Part shown: piece by piece, positions 21,810-31,949 of the stretch
Layout: every line of letters begins with the position of its first letter
How positions within the stretch are numbered: the first letter of the stretch is position 1
From: Branchiostoma floridae
Lineage: Eukaryota; Chordata; Leptocardii; Amphioxiformes; Branchiostomatidae
Length of the DNA: 64,000 bases
NCBI RefSeq assembly: GCF_000003815.2
Contig: NC_049983.1
Span: 21,900,468-21,964,467 of the forward strand
Reading direction: 5' to 3'
The notes under the pieces: generated by a model
The model's input: only the letters and a program-made list of their open reading frames with translations
Database searches by the model: none
What the model was told of the DNA's origin: nothing
Program-made: the position numbers and the translations under genes

Positions 21810-24800
21810 TCATGGCTGCTTGACACAGCCTGGAAGCCTCGTGTTGATGGTGATCCACCTCAGCTCCAGCCTCTCCAGGCTCGGCAGACGGCCCAGCAGC
21901 TGCGCTATGGCCACCGCTGCCTCGTCACTCAGGTGGAAGGACTGCCATCCTGCCCCCGACATATTCAGCTGTCTCAGAGCAATCATAGGCTCCATGCTGC
22001 TTGCAAAGTTCTTTAAACCTTCCTCCGTGACAGGGTTGCTGCTTATGTCCAACGCTCTCAAGTGGCCGGCGACCTGGTGCAGTCGGCCCGCCAGATCGGC
22101 AACTGCTACGTCAGCAAGCTCGTTGTAGCTTACGTTGAGGCTTGTCAAGTTTCTCGCTTGGTGGAGAGCCTTGCCGAAGTAGTAGACGCCGTGAAAGGAG
22201 ATCTCGTTCCCGCTGACGTTGAGAGTCTTCAGGTACGGCAGCTGCGGCAGGTTTTCCTCGATGGCCTCCATGGTTTCGTTGGTGGCTTCGTTGTAGGCGA
22301 CGTTGATGGACTCGACCATGGTGTGGATGAGGCCCTTGATGAGGAGCGCGAGGTTGTGAGAGCCGATCAGGCAGCGGCTCACATCCACAACCCTCAACTT
22401 TGGCAGGTGGCACACGTTCTGGACCAAGTCTTCCCAGCACCCCCTGTAGTTCCAGGCATCCACCTCGTTCTGGGCCAGGTACAGCTCCTCCAGTTGGTTC
22501 ATGTGTTCGAGTGCCTTGCCGATCGTTTCGATGGTGCTGAACGTCGCCGACACGTCGCACATTCGCAGAATCCTCAGCGAGGGAAGGTCGACCAGTTTCG
22601 TGACGAGAGAGCACAGTTCGTTACCGAGCTCGTTAAAGGACACGTCCAACTCTTCGAGGGGAACGTGGTACAGGTATTCCGACATGGCTGTCACGTCCTC
22701 CCCTGTCAGGCCGCAGTCTTGTAGCTTTAGCGTGGTAAGGCACGGGAGGTACTTGAAGTTGGCAGCCACCCTGGCTAACCTGCCTCCCAACTGCACGTCT
22801 TGCATAGTTATGCTGGTCAAGTTCTCGGACGGTTTCAGGAAGGCAAAGGATAACCCGGTGAATCGTCTGGCGTCCCCCGTGATGTGTACCGAGCAGAGTT
22901 CCCGAAGACAACCCAGCGGCTGGTCCAGGAGACTTAGATCTTCACATTCTTTCTCCAGACAGGTCCCAAGATGTACAGTGAGGTTCCTCAGGTGGGGGAC
23001 GTAGTGGAGAATGTTGAACAGGTACTCCGGCTTTTTGAGCGAGTAGTCGTGGAATGAGAGGGTGAGGTCGGTTACAGCACTTTTGGTGCCCTCTGTGGCT
23101 GTAAGACATAGGAAACACTGTAGGGCGACGCTTTCCTGCGACGGGACCCCCATCCAGTCCAACCTCACACGTCTGGACAGGAAGTCAAGCATACAGCACT
23201 GGCACAGCTCCTTTCTGACAGGGCTTTCGTACAGACACCTGAGACAGAGGACGACAAAGCTCCTGAACTCTTCGAACTCCGCAGTCGGCATCTGCTCACG
23301 ATAGTAGGCCTCTTCGTGCTCTCGCAGCTCGTCGGCATATATCTTCGACAGGTGAGATAGTATGACCTTTCCTGCAGCTCCTGTTGTCCCGCTGGCGAAC
23401 AGAATGACGTTCTCGAGCGCCAGGGCATCTTTGACTGTGTTAAATGGCAGGTGTTCGTGGGTGCTGTTGTGTGGTTGCAGTTGTGAGGCGAGGTACCTCC
23501 CTGCTACAAACTCCTGCATGGTCGTGTGAGAGAACAGCAGACTTGACGGTACCATGATGTCAACGCACTTCGACCCTGACCTTAAGATGCCGAGCTCCAA
23601 CAACAGGTTTATGCCATCCTGAACCGGTTCCAAGTCACAGAGGTTGAAGATTGCCTTCTTCCCCAGAAGCCCGTCCATCGCGATCTTCCCGACTGGATTC
23701 AGGACTGCCTCAACGTCGATTTCTTCCCTCGTCAGCTCCTTGTGGTGTCGGATAACGCAGGACAGGAATTCGCTATACAGCCGGGTCATCGTCTCTGGGA
23801 ACGGTTTCTTTGGGTTGTCGTCCCACAGCACACACAGAAGCCAGATGTGGAGGGAGGTCCGCTTCACATCAACCGCTGTCACGTTCTCGTACTGCTTCAG
23901 AGCTGCAATCAGTCCTGCCGCCTTGTGAGGGTTGTCGGGGAAGTAGTTGTGGAGCAGCCTGTATGCGCTTCGGATGGAGAAACCAGATATCTCTACCCTA
24001 GTGTCCATCCACTGCATTAGGTCAGGGTAGTGGAAGGGGCGGGCGAAGACGATCACGCAACTGTCGGGGAACAGCCTGCCCTGGATCAGTTTCCTGATGT
24101 CACCGTTGATGTCGGCTCGTTCGTCGTAGCCGTCGATGAGAAACAGCGTCGACCACTGCGTTTCTTCATCGAGAAGGAAGGCTTTCACACTTTCGATGGA
24201 AGCAACGGATAGTGGCTTTGGAAGCTGGCTTCTCAGGGTGTCCCATAGGGTATCTTCAGCGGCTACGTCGAGTAGGTTTATCGAGAAGAGCAACTGGAAA
24301 CGCTCCACCAGAAACATCCACCTGCCCCTGCTCCATTCTACTGGTACTTTGTTTAGCAGAGTGGCCTTTCTGACCCCAGGGATGCACTGACAGAAGATAC
24401 GTCTTGGGCCCGGCAGTCCCTTACACTCAAACACGTCTTCGAATCTCTTGAGGCGAACTCGGTGCATGTCGCCGGGCCTTTTCCCCTCCTGCAGGACTTC
24501 GTAGTGTAGACTGACATCACGAACATCGACTAAAAACTTGCTATTCCATGGCAAGGGTGTGATTTGCTTCATGTTCCTAATGTAATGTTTGGCTAATTCA
24601 TCCCTCAGGTCGTGGATGGAAGTGTCCGAGGTCGCAGAGGGGACCTCCCCTTTCTCTGCATAGGCCCTGAAAGGACTGTGGGGGCTAGTGTCTGAACTAC
24701 TCTGGCCTAATACAAATCGTTCTCCTCCAATGAGAATGTCTATTGCCCTCCTTGGGGGCTTTGAGCTACTGTCCGTGTGCTCGGTGAATTCCTGGCCGAG

Positions 24801-25193
24801 ACTCTCATTGGGGGAATGGGGAAACGTATCGTCCAGCAGACTTTTGAGATCAACTCCACTTGGCATCGGACTGATACTCGCGAGACTAGTGTAGCTTGAC
24901 GGCGACGCGAGCGATTTGGGACTGAGACACTGACCACCTTCCTCGTGTTCATCAGAATGCACCTCAGTTCCGCTATCTGACGACACATCGGGCTCTATTT
25001 TCAGACTAGGGGAGAGCAGCATGGGGCGACGTTTGTCGCTAGTCTGTTTCAGGCACGGGGACTCCTCCATCATGTCAGTAGTTCTACTCAGCCCAGCGGG
25101 CTCTCCGGGACAGGTCCTGCTATCTAGGCTTTTCCTCCTCTTCTGCAAAGTCTCTTTTGATTGTCCTATACCTATAGGCAACTGCCTTCTCAT
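21810..25193 (-). CDS. NACHT-LRR (NLR-type) receptor with degenerate P-loop
   Basis: One exon encodes 1127 aa. Residues 1-195 are Ser/Pro/Asp-rich and lack a recognisable death-fold domain. Residues about 196-260 (RDELAKHYIRNMKQITPLPW) are the pre-NACHT region. The NACHT begins at RRIFCQCIPGVRKATLL (264-280): the P-loop keeps Lys, but the preceding Gly is Arg and the following Thr is Ala. Walker B is intact (LFLIDGYDE, about 350-358), followed by VIVFARP. A helical linker precedes RNI-type LRRs from about residue 760 to the end (LEELDVSFNELG, LKTLNVSGNEIS, LTSLNVSYNEL, LRALDISSNPVTEEG). Upstream of ATG 25193 an in-frame TGA follows an acceptor TTGCTGCAG near 25246, so a 5' non-coding exon is likely; a missing effector exon in another frame is possible. 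The family senses microbial or stress signals in the cytosol; ATP binding here is doubtful. Confidence 0.9.
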   Translation of the reverse strand: MRRQLPIGIGQSKETLQKRRKSLDSRTCPGEPAGLSRTTDMMEESPCLKQTSDKRRPMLLSPSLKIEPDVSSDSGTEVHSDEHEEGGQCLSPKSLASPSSYTSLASISPMPSGVDLKSLLDDTFPHSPNESLGQEFTEHTDSSSKPPRRAIDILIGGERFVLGQSSSDTSPHSPFRAYAEKGEVPSATSDTSIHDLRDELAKHYIRNMKQITPLPWNSKFLVDVRDVSLHYEVLQEGKRPGDMHRVRLKRFEDVFECKGLPGPRRIFCQCIPGVRKATLLNKVPVEWSRGRWMFLVERFQLLFSINLLDVAAEDTLWDTLRSQLPKPLSVASIESVKAFLLDEETQWSTLFLIDGYDERADINGDIRKLIQGRLFPDSCVIVFARPFHYPDLMQWMDTRVEISGFSIRSAYRLLHNYFPDNPHKAAGLIAALKQYENVTAVDVKRTSLHIWLLCVLWDDNPKKPFPETMTRLYSEFLSCVIRHHKELTREEIDVEAVLNPVGKIAMDGLLGKKAIFNLCDLEPVQDGINLLLELGILRSGSKCVDIMVPSSLLFSHTTMQEFVAGRYLASQLQPHNSTHEHLPFNTVKDALALENVILFASGTTGAAGKVILSHLSKIYADELREHEEAYYREQMPTAEFEEFRSFVVLCLRCLYESPVRKELCQCCMLDFLSRRVRLDWMGVPSQESVALQCFLCLTATEGTKSAVTDLTLSFHDYSLKKPEYLFNILHYVPHLRNLTVHLGTCLEKECEDLSLLDQPLGCLRELCSVHITGDARRFTGLSFAFLKPSENLTSITMQDVQLGGRLARVAANFKYLPCLTTLKLQDCGLTGEDVTAMSEYLYHVPLEELDVSFNELGNELCSLVTKLVDLPSLRILRMCDVSATFSTIETIGKALEHMNQLEELYLAQNEVDAWNYRGCWEDLVQNVCHLPKLRVVDVSRCLIGSHNLALLIKGLIHTMVESINVAYNEATNETMEAIEENLPQLPYLKTLNVSGNEISFHGVYYFGKALHQARNLTSLNVSYNELADVAVADLAGRLHQVAGHLRALDISSNPVTEEGLKNFASSMEPMIALRQLNMSGAGWQSFHLSDEAAVAIAQLLGRLPSLERLELRWITINTRLPGCVKQP

Positions 25194-25246
25194 CGTCGCA
25201 CTGGAAGTGGGATTTCAGCCGCTGCGTTTCTGCCATTCTCAGCACC

Positions 25247-26039
25247 TGCAGCAACAAAAATGTGGATAATATTAGATAAAGTTGTAATAAAAGCAGACAT
25301 ATTTAAAATGACACTAATCAAGACTTTGCTTTGTGGATATATTACTCAGACATATGTCCAATACAGTCACCTAAAGACCCAAAATCAACTGGGTTTAAAG
25401 TTTGCGGTGAATTTGCAGCATGAAAACTGCAAACATAAAACTGCGAACATAAAATCACCATGAAAATTTCTGCATTTACACTAAATTACAGTAGTACTTT
25501 GCATACCCACATACATGTACGTATAATGTATGGCCCCAAATAAACCATCTGAATATGGACATCTGTTTTTGACATGCACAAACAGTAATTTCTTTGATTC
25601 ACAATGTAATGTAGAATATATATGCCCCACAAGTATAATGTAAAATCCCTAGACTTATAAAACATGTCAGCATTGCTGATTTGACACATGTACATTGAAT
25701 GGAAAAGATGGTAAATTTTGTTCCACAATGTAGTTAAGTACTTTGTATATTACCCTCATAACTTTACTTATAATGGTTATATAAAACATGTCACCACTGA
25801 CTATACAGTAGTATGTGTTGCTTGGTACAAAATGATGGTACATCCTTTGTTCCACAATGTAATCTAGTATATTGTGTAACCTAATTTACAACATATTGTA
25901 CAGCCCCTATAAACCCTCTCAACAATGCGTCATGAACATCTGTTGCTTTGTTTAAAAGGAGGTAACTTCTTTGAAAACGCCCCTCCTCACATATGAAGTA
26001 CAATTCCTATAAACCATTAACATAGACCATCTGTTACTT
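25247..26039. other. Upstream of the NLR gene; MITE fragment
   Basis: Bases about 25390-25476 are the right half of a CTGTAAATGCA-family MITE (GTTTGCGGTGAA; CTGCGAACATAAAAT; TTCTGCATTTACA). The rest is AT-rich with repeated TTCCACAATGTA (25590-25870) in a loose tandem pattern. No exon with a DEATH, CARD or DED-like domain is seen. Confidence 0.5.
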
Positions 26040-26521
26040 AGGCCATGTTGATTTGATTATATGGATGACATCCTCCGGGAACTCCAAAACTGATGCGAGC
26101 GAGCGAATAAAAAAAAAGGTTGGCCAAAAAAAAAGTTGCCTTCAGTATGAAATCAAAGTGGCCAGGAAGGTTGAACATAGGACTACACACACATAGTATG
26201 GTATACCATGATCCTCTGGACCTGAATTTGGTTGGGGGAGGTACTGGTACCTCCCCCAACCAACAATAGATTTTTTTCTTTCCGTCCTTTCACATCTTAT
26301 TCTTTGAGTCAAAGTTTGACTTTAGATTCATTTTGGCATTCTATATATGGCATTAGTTATCTGTTTCTGATACTTTTTTTTCAATCTACGGAATATTTGT
26401 GCTCATTTTACAGCTGCTTTGCACAATTTATTGTGTGGTCGAAAACTTTTTTTTTTTTTGGAAATGGCCGAAAATTGGTGCGAGCGCGGATTTCATCCAT
26501 ATAATCAAATCAACGTGGCCT
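26040..26521. repeat. MITE with AGGCCATGTTGATTTGATT ends and central hairpin
   Basis: Left end AGGCCATGTTGATTTGATTA plus ATGGATGACATCC; right end ATGGATGAAAT reversed as ATTTCATCCAT followed by AATCAAATCAACGTGGCCT. GCGAGCG motifs lie inside each end. A perfect hairpin, GGTTGGGGGAGGTA / TACCTCCCCCAACC, sits at about 26230-26263. End fragments of the same kind occur at 1399-1431, 15378-15412 and 42893-43000. Confidence 0.75.
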
Positions 26522-28229
26522 TATGGTACAAAACAAGATGAGGGTTTTGTTCCACTATTTGTGTATCAATGATTGTTTATTGATTTGCACAAAAAAATAC
26601 ATAAAACATAATAAAAAAGCTATACATAAAGATAGGTGCAGGAGGAGGGGGAAAATATATAGCTTTGCTGATCTGCCATGTTACATGTATATCCTCTCCA
26701 TACATAATGTGCAATCTCTCAAACCAAGGAGGTTGCACAAACCATCTCAACATTAAAGACAGTAACTTCACATACATTATCTCTGAATAAAGGCCAAATG
26801 TCAAAATCAGTGATGCATAACATCATATACATGTCTATTATGTCCTGTGTAAAAGACTACTTCATCTTGCAGTTGCAGCAAAGATAATCAAAATAAGCTT
26901 CATTCTATAAATTGTTACTTGTCTCTGAGTCTGACTCACAACAGCCTACATCCCCCAAAGAAACCCGACAATAAGAACTGGTGTGAACTCCTGACTCACC
27001 CTCTATATCTCCATTACACGTCAACACATTTTCTCAATGGTTGAACCCCCGCCAACTTCCAACATTACTCATATCCTTTCAACAATTCACACTCACATTG
27101 CTCCTCCAATACATACAATATACACCATGCCGATCCCACTACTTGTCTCCACTTTTCTAACCCACTACATTTCCATTCACAATAATCTAAAAAAAAACTC
27201 CCTTACACCATTTATGTACCTCCCTAGGGACATTTACCTGTAATTCCAGCTCTCAAACCTACTTTATTTGCTGATTCACAATACCTACTTCCCTAGGGAC
27301 AACTACGCCCATTCCATATCTATTTTAAACATCTAAAAACAAATAAATTAAAAACCTCACTTCTTCTCCATGTAGCCATGTAAACAAATAATAATACACA
27401 AATAATAATACATGTCACATCACGGCAGCAGTGGATTGCTCATTCCTTGACAAAGACTGTTGTTGAAATTTGGGTGAGTCTAATTTTTGTGTTGAATATT
27501 ACAGTTTAACTAGTCCAATAAAATAATAATACAGTTGGTGTTTGGGGAAATTTGTATGTATTTGTTTTGGTTTGTAGCTAGGGTAATCATGAAAATGGTT
27601 TAATATGGTTATAACATAATTTGGTTAGGATTAGAATTATAGTTAAGGTGGGCCTGTTAAAGTTAGGGTTAGACATAGAGATTGGCATATTGATTGACAG
27701 TGAGAATGGCCACAATGTAAAACGTTTTGGCAGTGAATATTAGTGAATGTCTGCCCCACATTCTGACACCCCTACGAAGTATGTTATCTTTTAGCGGACA
27801 TATCCAATTGCACCTCCTACGTTATCAATATTATAGTTGATTCACCCTATAAGATCAATAAATAAATAAATAAATAAATTTTCATGTGAGTAGCTGTTTT
27901 ATACTGTCACCCCTAAGTTGTGGCTAGATGGTTCAGTCCGACCACAGGCCTTGGTCTTTGTGAATAAACTCCATGGGTCAGTTACACTACCGCCCCGAAT
28001 TGCTCCCTAAATCGCAATCTATGTTGCTGAACTGTGTAGAGGAAAATTTTTGGACATGCAGCAGAGTCTAAGGAGTGTAAACAGAAGCTGGTGTATGATC
28101 TCATAGTACAATGTTGTTGTATGTCCAGAAATTTTCTTTGTTTTCATCGGCCTATGTTACGCAATAAGAGACTATGTTCATAGATGCATTCACAGCTGCA
28201 CTGAGACCAAGCAGCTATCCCAACCTTGA
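26522..28229. other. Intergenic, no gene seen
   Basis: AT-rich; short (AAAT)n at 27858-27880. No convincing exon, domain or repeat end. Confidence 0.45.
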
Positions 28230-28491
28230 TGGGAAACACAGATACAAACACATACACACACACGTGCGTGCCATTGAGTACACAAACAAGTATGATGTTA
28301 ACATAATGTTACTCTCTCACACACACATACATACGACTATTGACCACACACACTTCAGACACACATGCACACACTGTTACAACTTACACACAGATGCACA
28401 CACACGCACACGCATGTGCACGCACACACATATACACACATATACACACATATACACAGACACATACACACAAGTAAGCATGCACGCGCAC

Positions 28492-28530
<39 letters not shown>
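28230..28530. repeat. CA-rich microsatellite
   Basis: Long interrupted (AC)n with a purer block at 28493-28525. Frames across it give only Thr/His-rich strings and are not genes. Confidence 0.9.
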
Positions 28531-31500
28531 AAACGTTACATACTACATAACGTTCTTTGTTATAACAGTGTACAGTCAGCTGACACAATGCTTTATACAT
28601 CAAGCAGCCCTTTATAATTATAAAACCATAAATTAACCTCTTAGCTACGTGTGGGTCCAGATAATGGCAGCCTTCACCTTCCCCAGATGGACAAATAAAG
28701 AGGGGGAGGGGGGCACTACTTCGCGGTACCACCGGAACCAATCTTATACCACGATTTCCCTCTTGTATCTTTGTCTCAAATTATGCCACAGAACTCCCTT
28801 ACCCCTGAGGCCCACCAAAAGGGTTTACCCTGTCCAGTTTCCCCCGTAAACCCTCAACTGGGCAGTACCACTGGAAATTTCCACCGCACCGGCCACCCCA
28901 GCTGCGTCATGGCGCCGGTTGTCGTGTGTTGGCGCACGTCGACACCGGGACCGGAATAGCTCCTAGGATTATAGTTCGCAGCGAAGTAGTATCTAAACGT
29001 TACCCTGAATATTCTTTATTCGTCACACGATAGCGTAAGGTTGTAAACATGATGTGGCCTACCTTAAACATATGATGTTCCCAACATCGCGTTAGTATCA
29101 GCAGTATTTTTCAGACAGAGAGCTCCGAGTGCGACCGGCTGAAGAAGTGTTCCGGCCGGAATATAGACTGAGTCACTGAAGGTCGGTCACGTCAGGGAGC
29201 TCGAGTGTGTGCAGTTGGCAGGTCACGGTCACAAGCCGTACCAGCCACTAAAAAAAATAGGCTGTGTTCCAAAAGAAAGCAAGAAAAAACACCCATAAAA
29301 TGCTTCACCAATCAACCTATGATGGAGGTTTACGTAAACGTTATGGAGATGAGCGCTTTTTTCTTCCAAGGAAACTCCATTTCTCCCAGGATTAAGCCAC
29401 GCCCAGAATCTGTCAATCATCGGTTCCCGTGCACGCATGTGAAACGTGACTCAGTTCCTGGCACGGAGTTGCGTAATCCTTGACTCGAGCCGGGTGTCGC
29501 CGGACCACATGTCAGGGAGCTGCTTAATATTCATGAGACACCAAAATCGGCCTGCAGGTCGCTTTTTAATCAGATCATATTTGAAGAGCCAATGTCCGTG
29601 AGGGTAAGGGTAAAGGTAAGACAAAATGTAACAAAGGTACAGATTACATCATCTATAAAAGTCCTCAGCTTCAGACAGACACATCCCGTGTATTTATCCA
29701 ATGTTAGCAAAATCCTGAAAGAATCAGGGTTTGCCTACTTTTTGTTTAACCAAGGAGGTTCTTTAACCTCCTTGGTTTAACAGTGATCACAACACTTCAT
29801 TCGCTCAGTCCGAAGCAAAACAAAGACTGAAAGACACCATTGTTCAAAACTTTTGCTCCAAGAAAAAACATTGCACGAGAAAACCAGGCAGGGGCCGGAA
29901 GATGGGGGTCGGCCAAATCGACTCAAACTTTTTATGTGTGATAGGTATGTGGAACTATGAACAGCCATATAGTTAAAACCCTCCAGCTATTTTTCGTTAT
30001 GGCGTTCTGGGACCCCCCTCAGAGACCCTCTAAAATCCAACAATTTATGGCCGGCTGAAAATTGCTGAAATTTCGATGGCTATCCTGATAAATCTGATAA
30101 AGATACGAACATAACTTTTGCATTTCCAAATAGCATGGGTTCTAAAGTGTTACAGACTAAAAGATGATTAAACATTTAGCTGTAATTGCTGACAGATTCT
30201 GGTCGGACCTAAAACTAGACATACTGCCATTGGGTACAAAATCTCTTGAAAGCCTTTTTTTTACATTTTTGGTAAAAATTAATTAGCAAAACTCTCAAAA
30301 ATCAATTTGCACATGTCCATGTGCCTAGGATAGTCTCCAATGCCTGCATGAAAGGAAGTGTCATGGAGCCTATAATGGGCAGATAAAAATGGTCTGATAC
30401 AAGTTTTAGTTACTTTAGCTTTAATGATTCAAGGCCGTTGGTAATTGCCAGTTCACTCAAATTTACATCTTTATACATGACAAGATGAATGCAGTCAATG
30501 CTAGTATGAATGTGTTCGCAGTGCCTGCCACTCGCCATCCTCTTCTATCCTCTCTAGTATATGAACTCCATGTTAGTGGCCACAGATTCTGCGCTCATTA
30601 AACTTTCTCTGCGTACCTGAACTAGGCGGCGCTCTCCCCCCATACAAGTGTCATGTGTTGTTATTGTGTGCGCATATTGGGTAACTATTCTGATGCAGAA
30701 AGGTCAATTCTCAAGACAATGGTAAATTTTGCTACAAAGGAATCTCTTTGGTGGAGTATCCTATCTTCGTGTAAACAACGCTAACTGCCTCTGTTAAGTT
30801 AGACCACGTTTGACAATAGAATATTGATAAAAACTACTGCTAATTCTCCTCTACTTAGCGCTATCTTGGACCTATAAGCCTCCAAACACTTGAACGCCAG
30901 CAGCCGTAGTGCTGGTATAATCTGTTCATTTTCTAATCAGTCCAACATCCGGTCTACTGACTTTTTTCAGGTCCGTTTTATTTGGACTGGTTCAACAAGA
31001 AACAAGAGTCTGAAAACTTGCCTGTTTTTGATGCCTATATTTTTATATTTGTAAAACGTAAAAAATTGGCTTCTGGGTCCGAATGACTGCAAGTTTGGCG
31101 TTCCGTCGGCCAATTGCAGACAAAACGTCCGTCTTCAGCCAAACATCTTTCTTCAGCTTGTTTCTGTAGTCTGGGGTTGTAATATCGTGAAGAGCAGAGA
31201 AGCTTTCTGTGAAGGAGGCTATCTGTTCGTCCTGCTTCTCAGTGATGCAGCCTATTGTGTGGTCTGTTGTGTGGTGTGTTGTCCTATCCCCCTCTGTTGC
31301 CCTTGTCTGCAGAAGTTTCTGTTGCTGAATTCTTCCGCCTGCCTAGTGGGCTAAGCGCTGTTTCCCCTTGTCTTTTCCTGCCGTCTTCTCCTTTCCTTTG
31401 GTATAGCGCTATGCACTCCACTGTAATACGCGTAAGAACTGTACTGCGATACGCGTCAGTTCACGGCTTTTGTCCTTTCACGTGATCTGTGACGTCACAT

Positions 31501-31640
31501 ATTTGACGAATTACGAATTACACACTTTTATTCTGCAAACCTGGTCTTTGACGTAACGAAGTTATTCCGACAAACTGCCGGCAACCGGAGGGGTCCCTCT
31601 CGGTGTTGTCACGATTAGGTCGCGGGGTGGTTGTACGAGC
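28531..31640. other. Intergenic; one perfect small hairpin
   Basis: No gene is supported. A hairpin at 29748-29777 has 13-bp perfect arms, AACCAAGGAGGTT / AACCTCCTTGGTT, with loop CTTT. A 9-bp version is at 58444-58468. The region also has GC-richer stretches (28650-29500, 31060-31640) without recognisable domains. Confidence 0.45.
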
Positions 31641-31873
31641 GGGTCCCTGGTTCATTTTAAGTCAGACTTACATTGAAGGTCATTGAACCAGGGTCCCGGC
31701 CGGGCCTCAAAATACCCCGGCAGCCGCGAGGTGTCCCACAGGGCAACGCAGGGGTCACGCCCGAAAGTGCAAAAAAAAAAGCCCGTGAACTGCCCGGCAG
31801 GGCCCCTGGGAAAATGGGAAAATGGGATAAATAACCCGTACTCACAATAAGTACGGGTTATTTATCCCATTTT
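31641..31873. repeat. Two palindromes beside the tandem array
   Basis: GGGTCCCTGGTTCA (31641-31654) pairs perfectly with TGAACCAGGGTCCC (31684-31697). Bases 31819-31842 and 31850-31873 are perfect 24-bp inverted arms (core GGGATAAATAACCCGTACT) around a 7-nt loop CACAATA. Confidence 0.9.
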
Positions 31874-31949
31874 TTTTAGCCCTTAAAAGAAATATTTTAG
31901 AAACACGTGCTATCTACAAAGAGTTGTGCTAACATAGGGTACAAACCTT

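Noticed and set aside
22062-22724. 220-codon plus-strand frame and other frames opposite the NLR
   Set aside because: Antisense shadows of the NLR exon; codons and domain evidence support the minus-strand frame only.
28174-28741. Thr/His-rich and Cys/Val-rich open frames
   Set aside because: They are translations of the (CA)n microsatellite on either strand.
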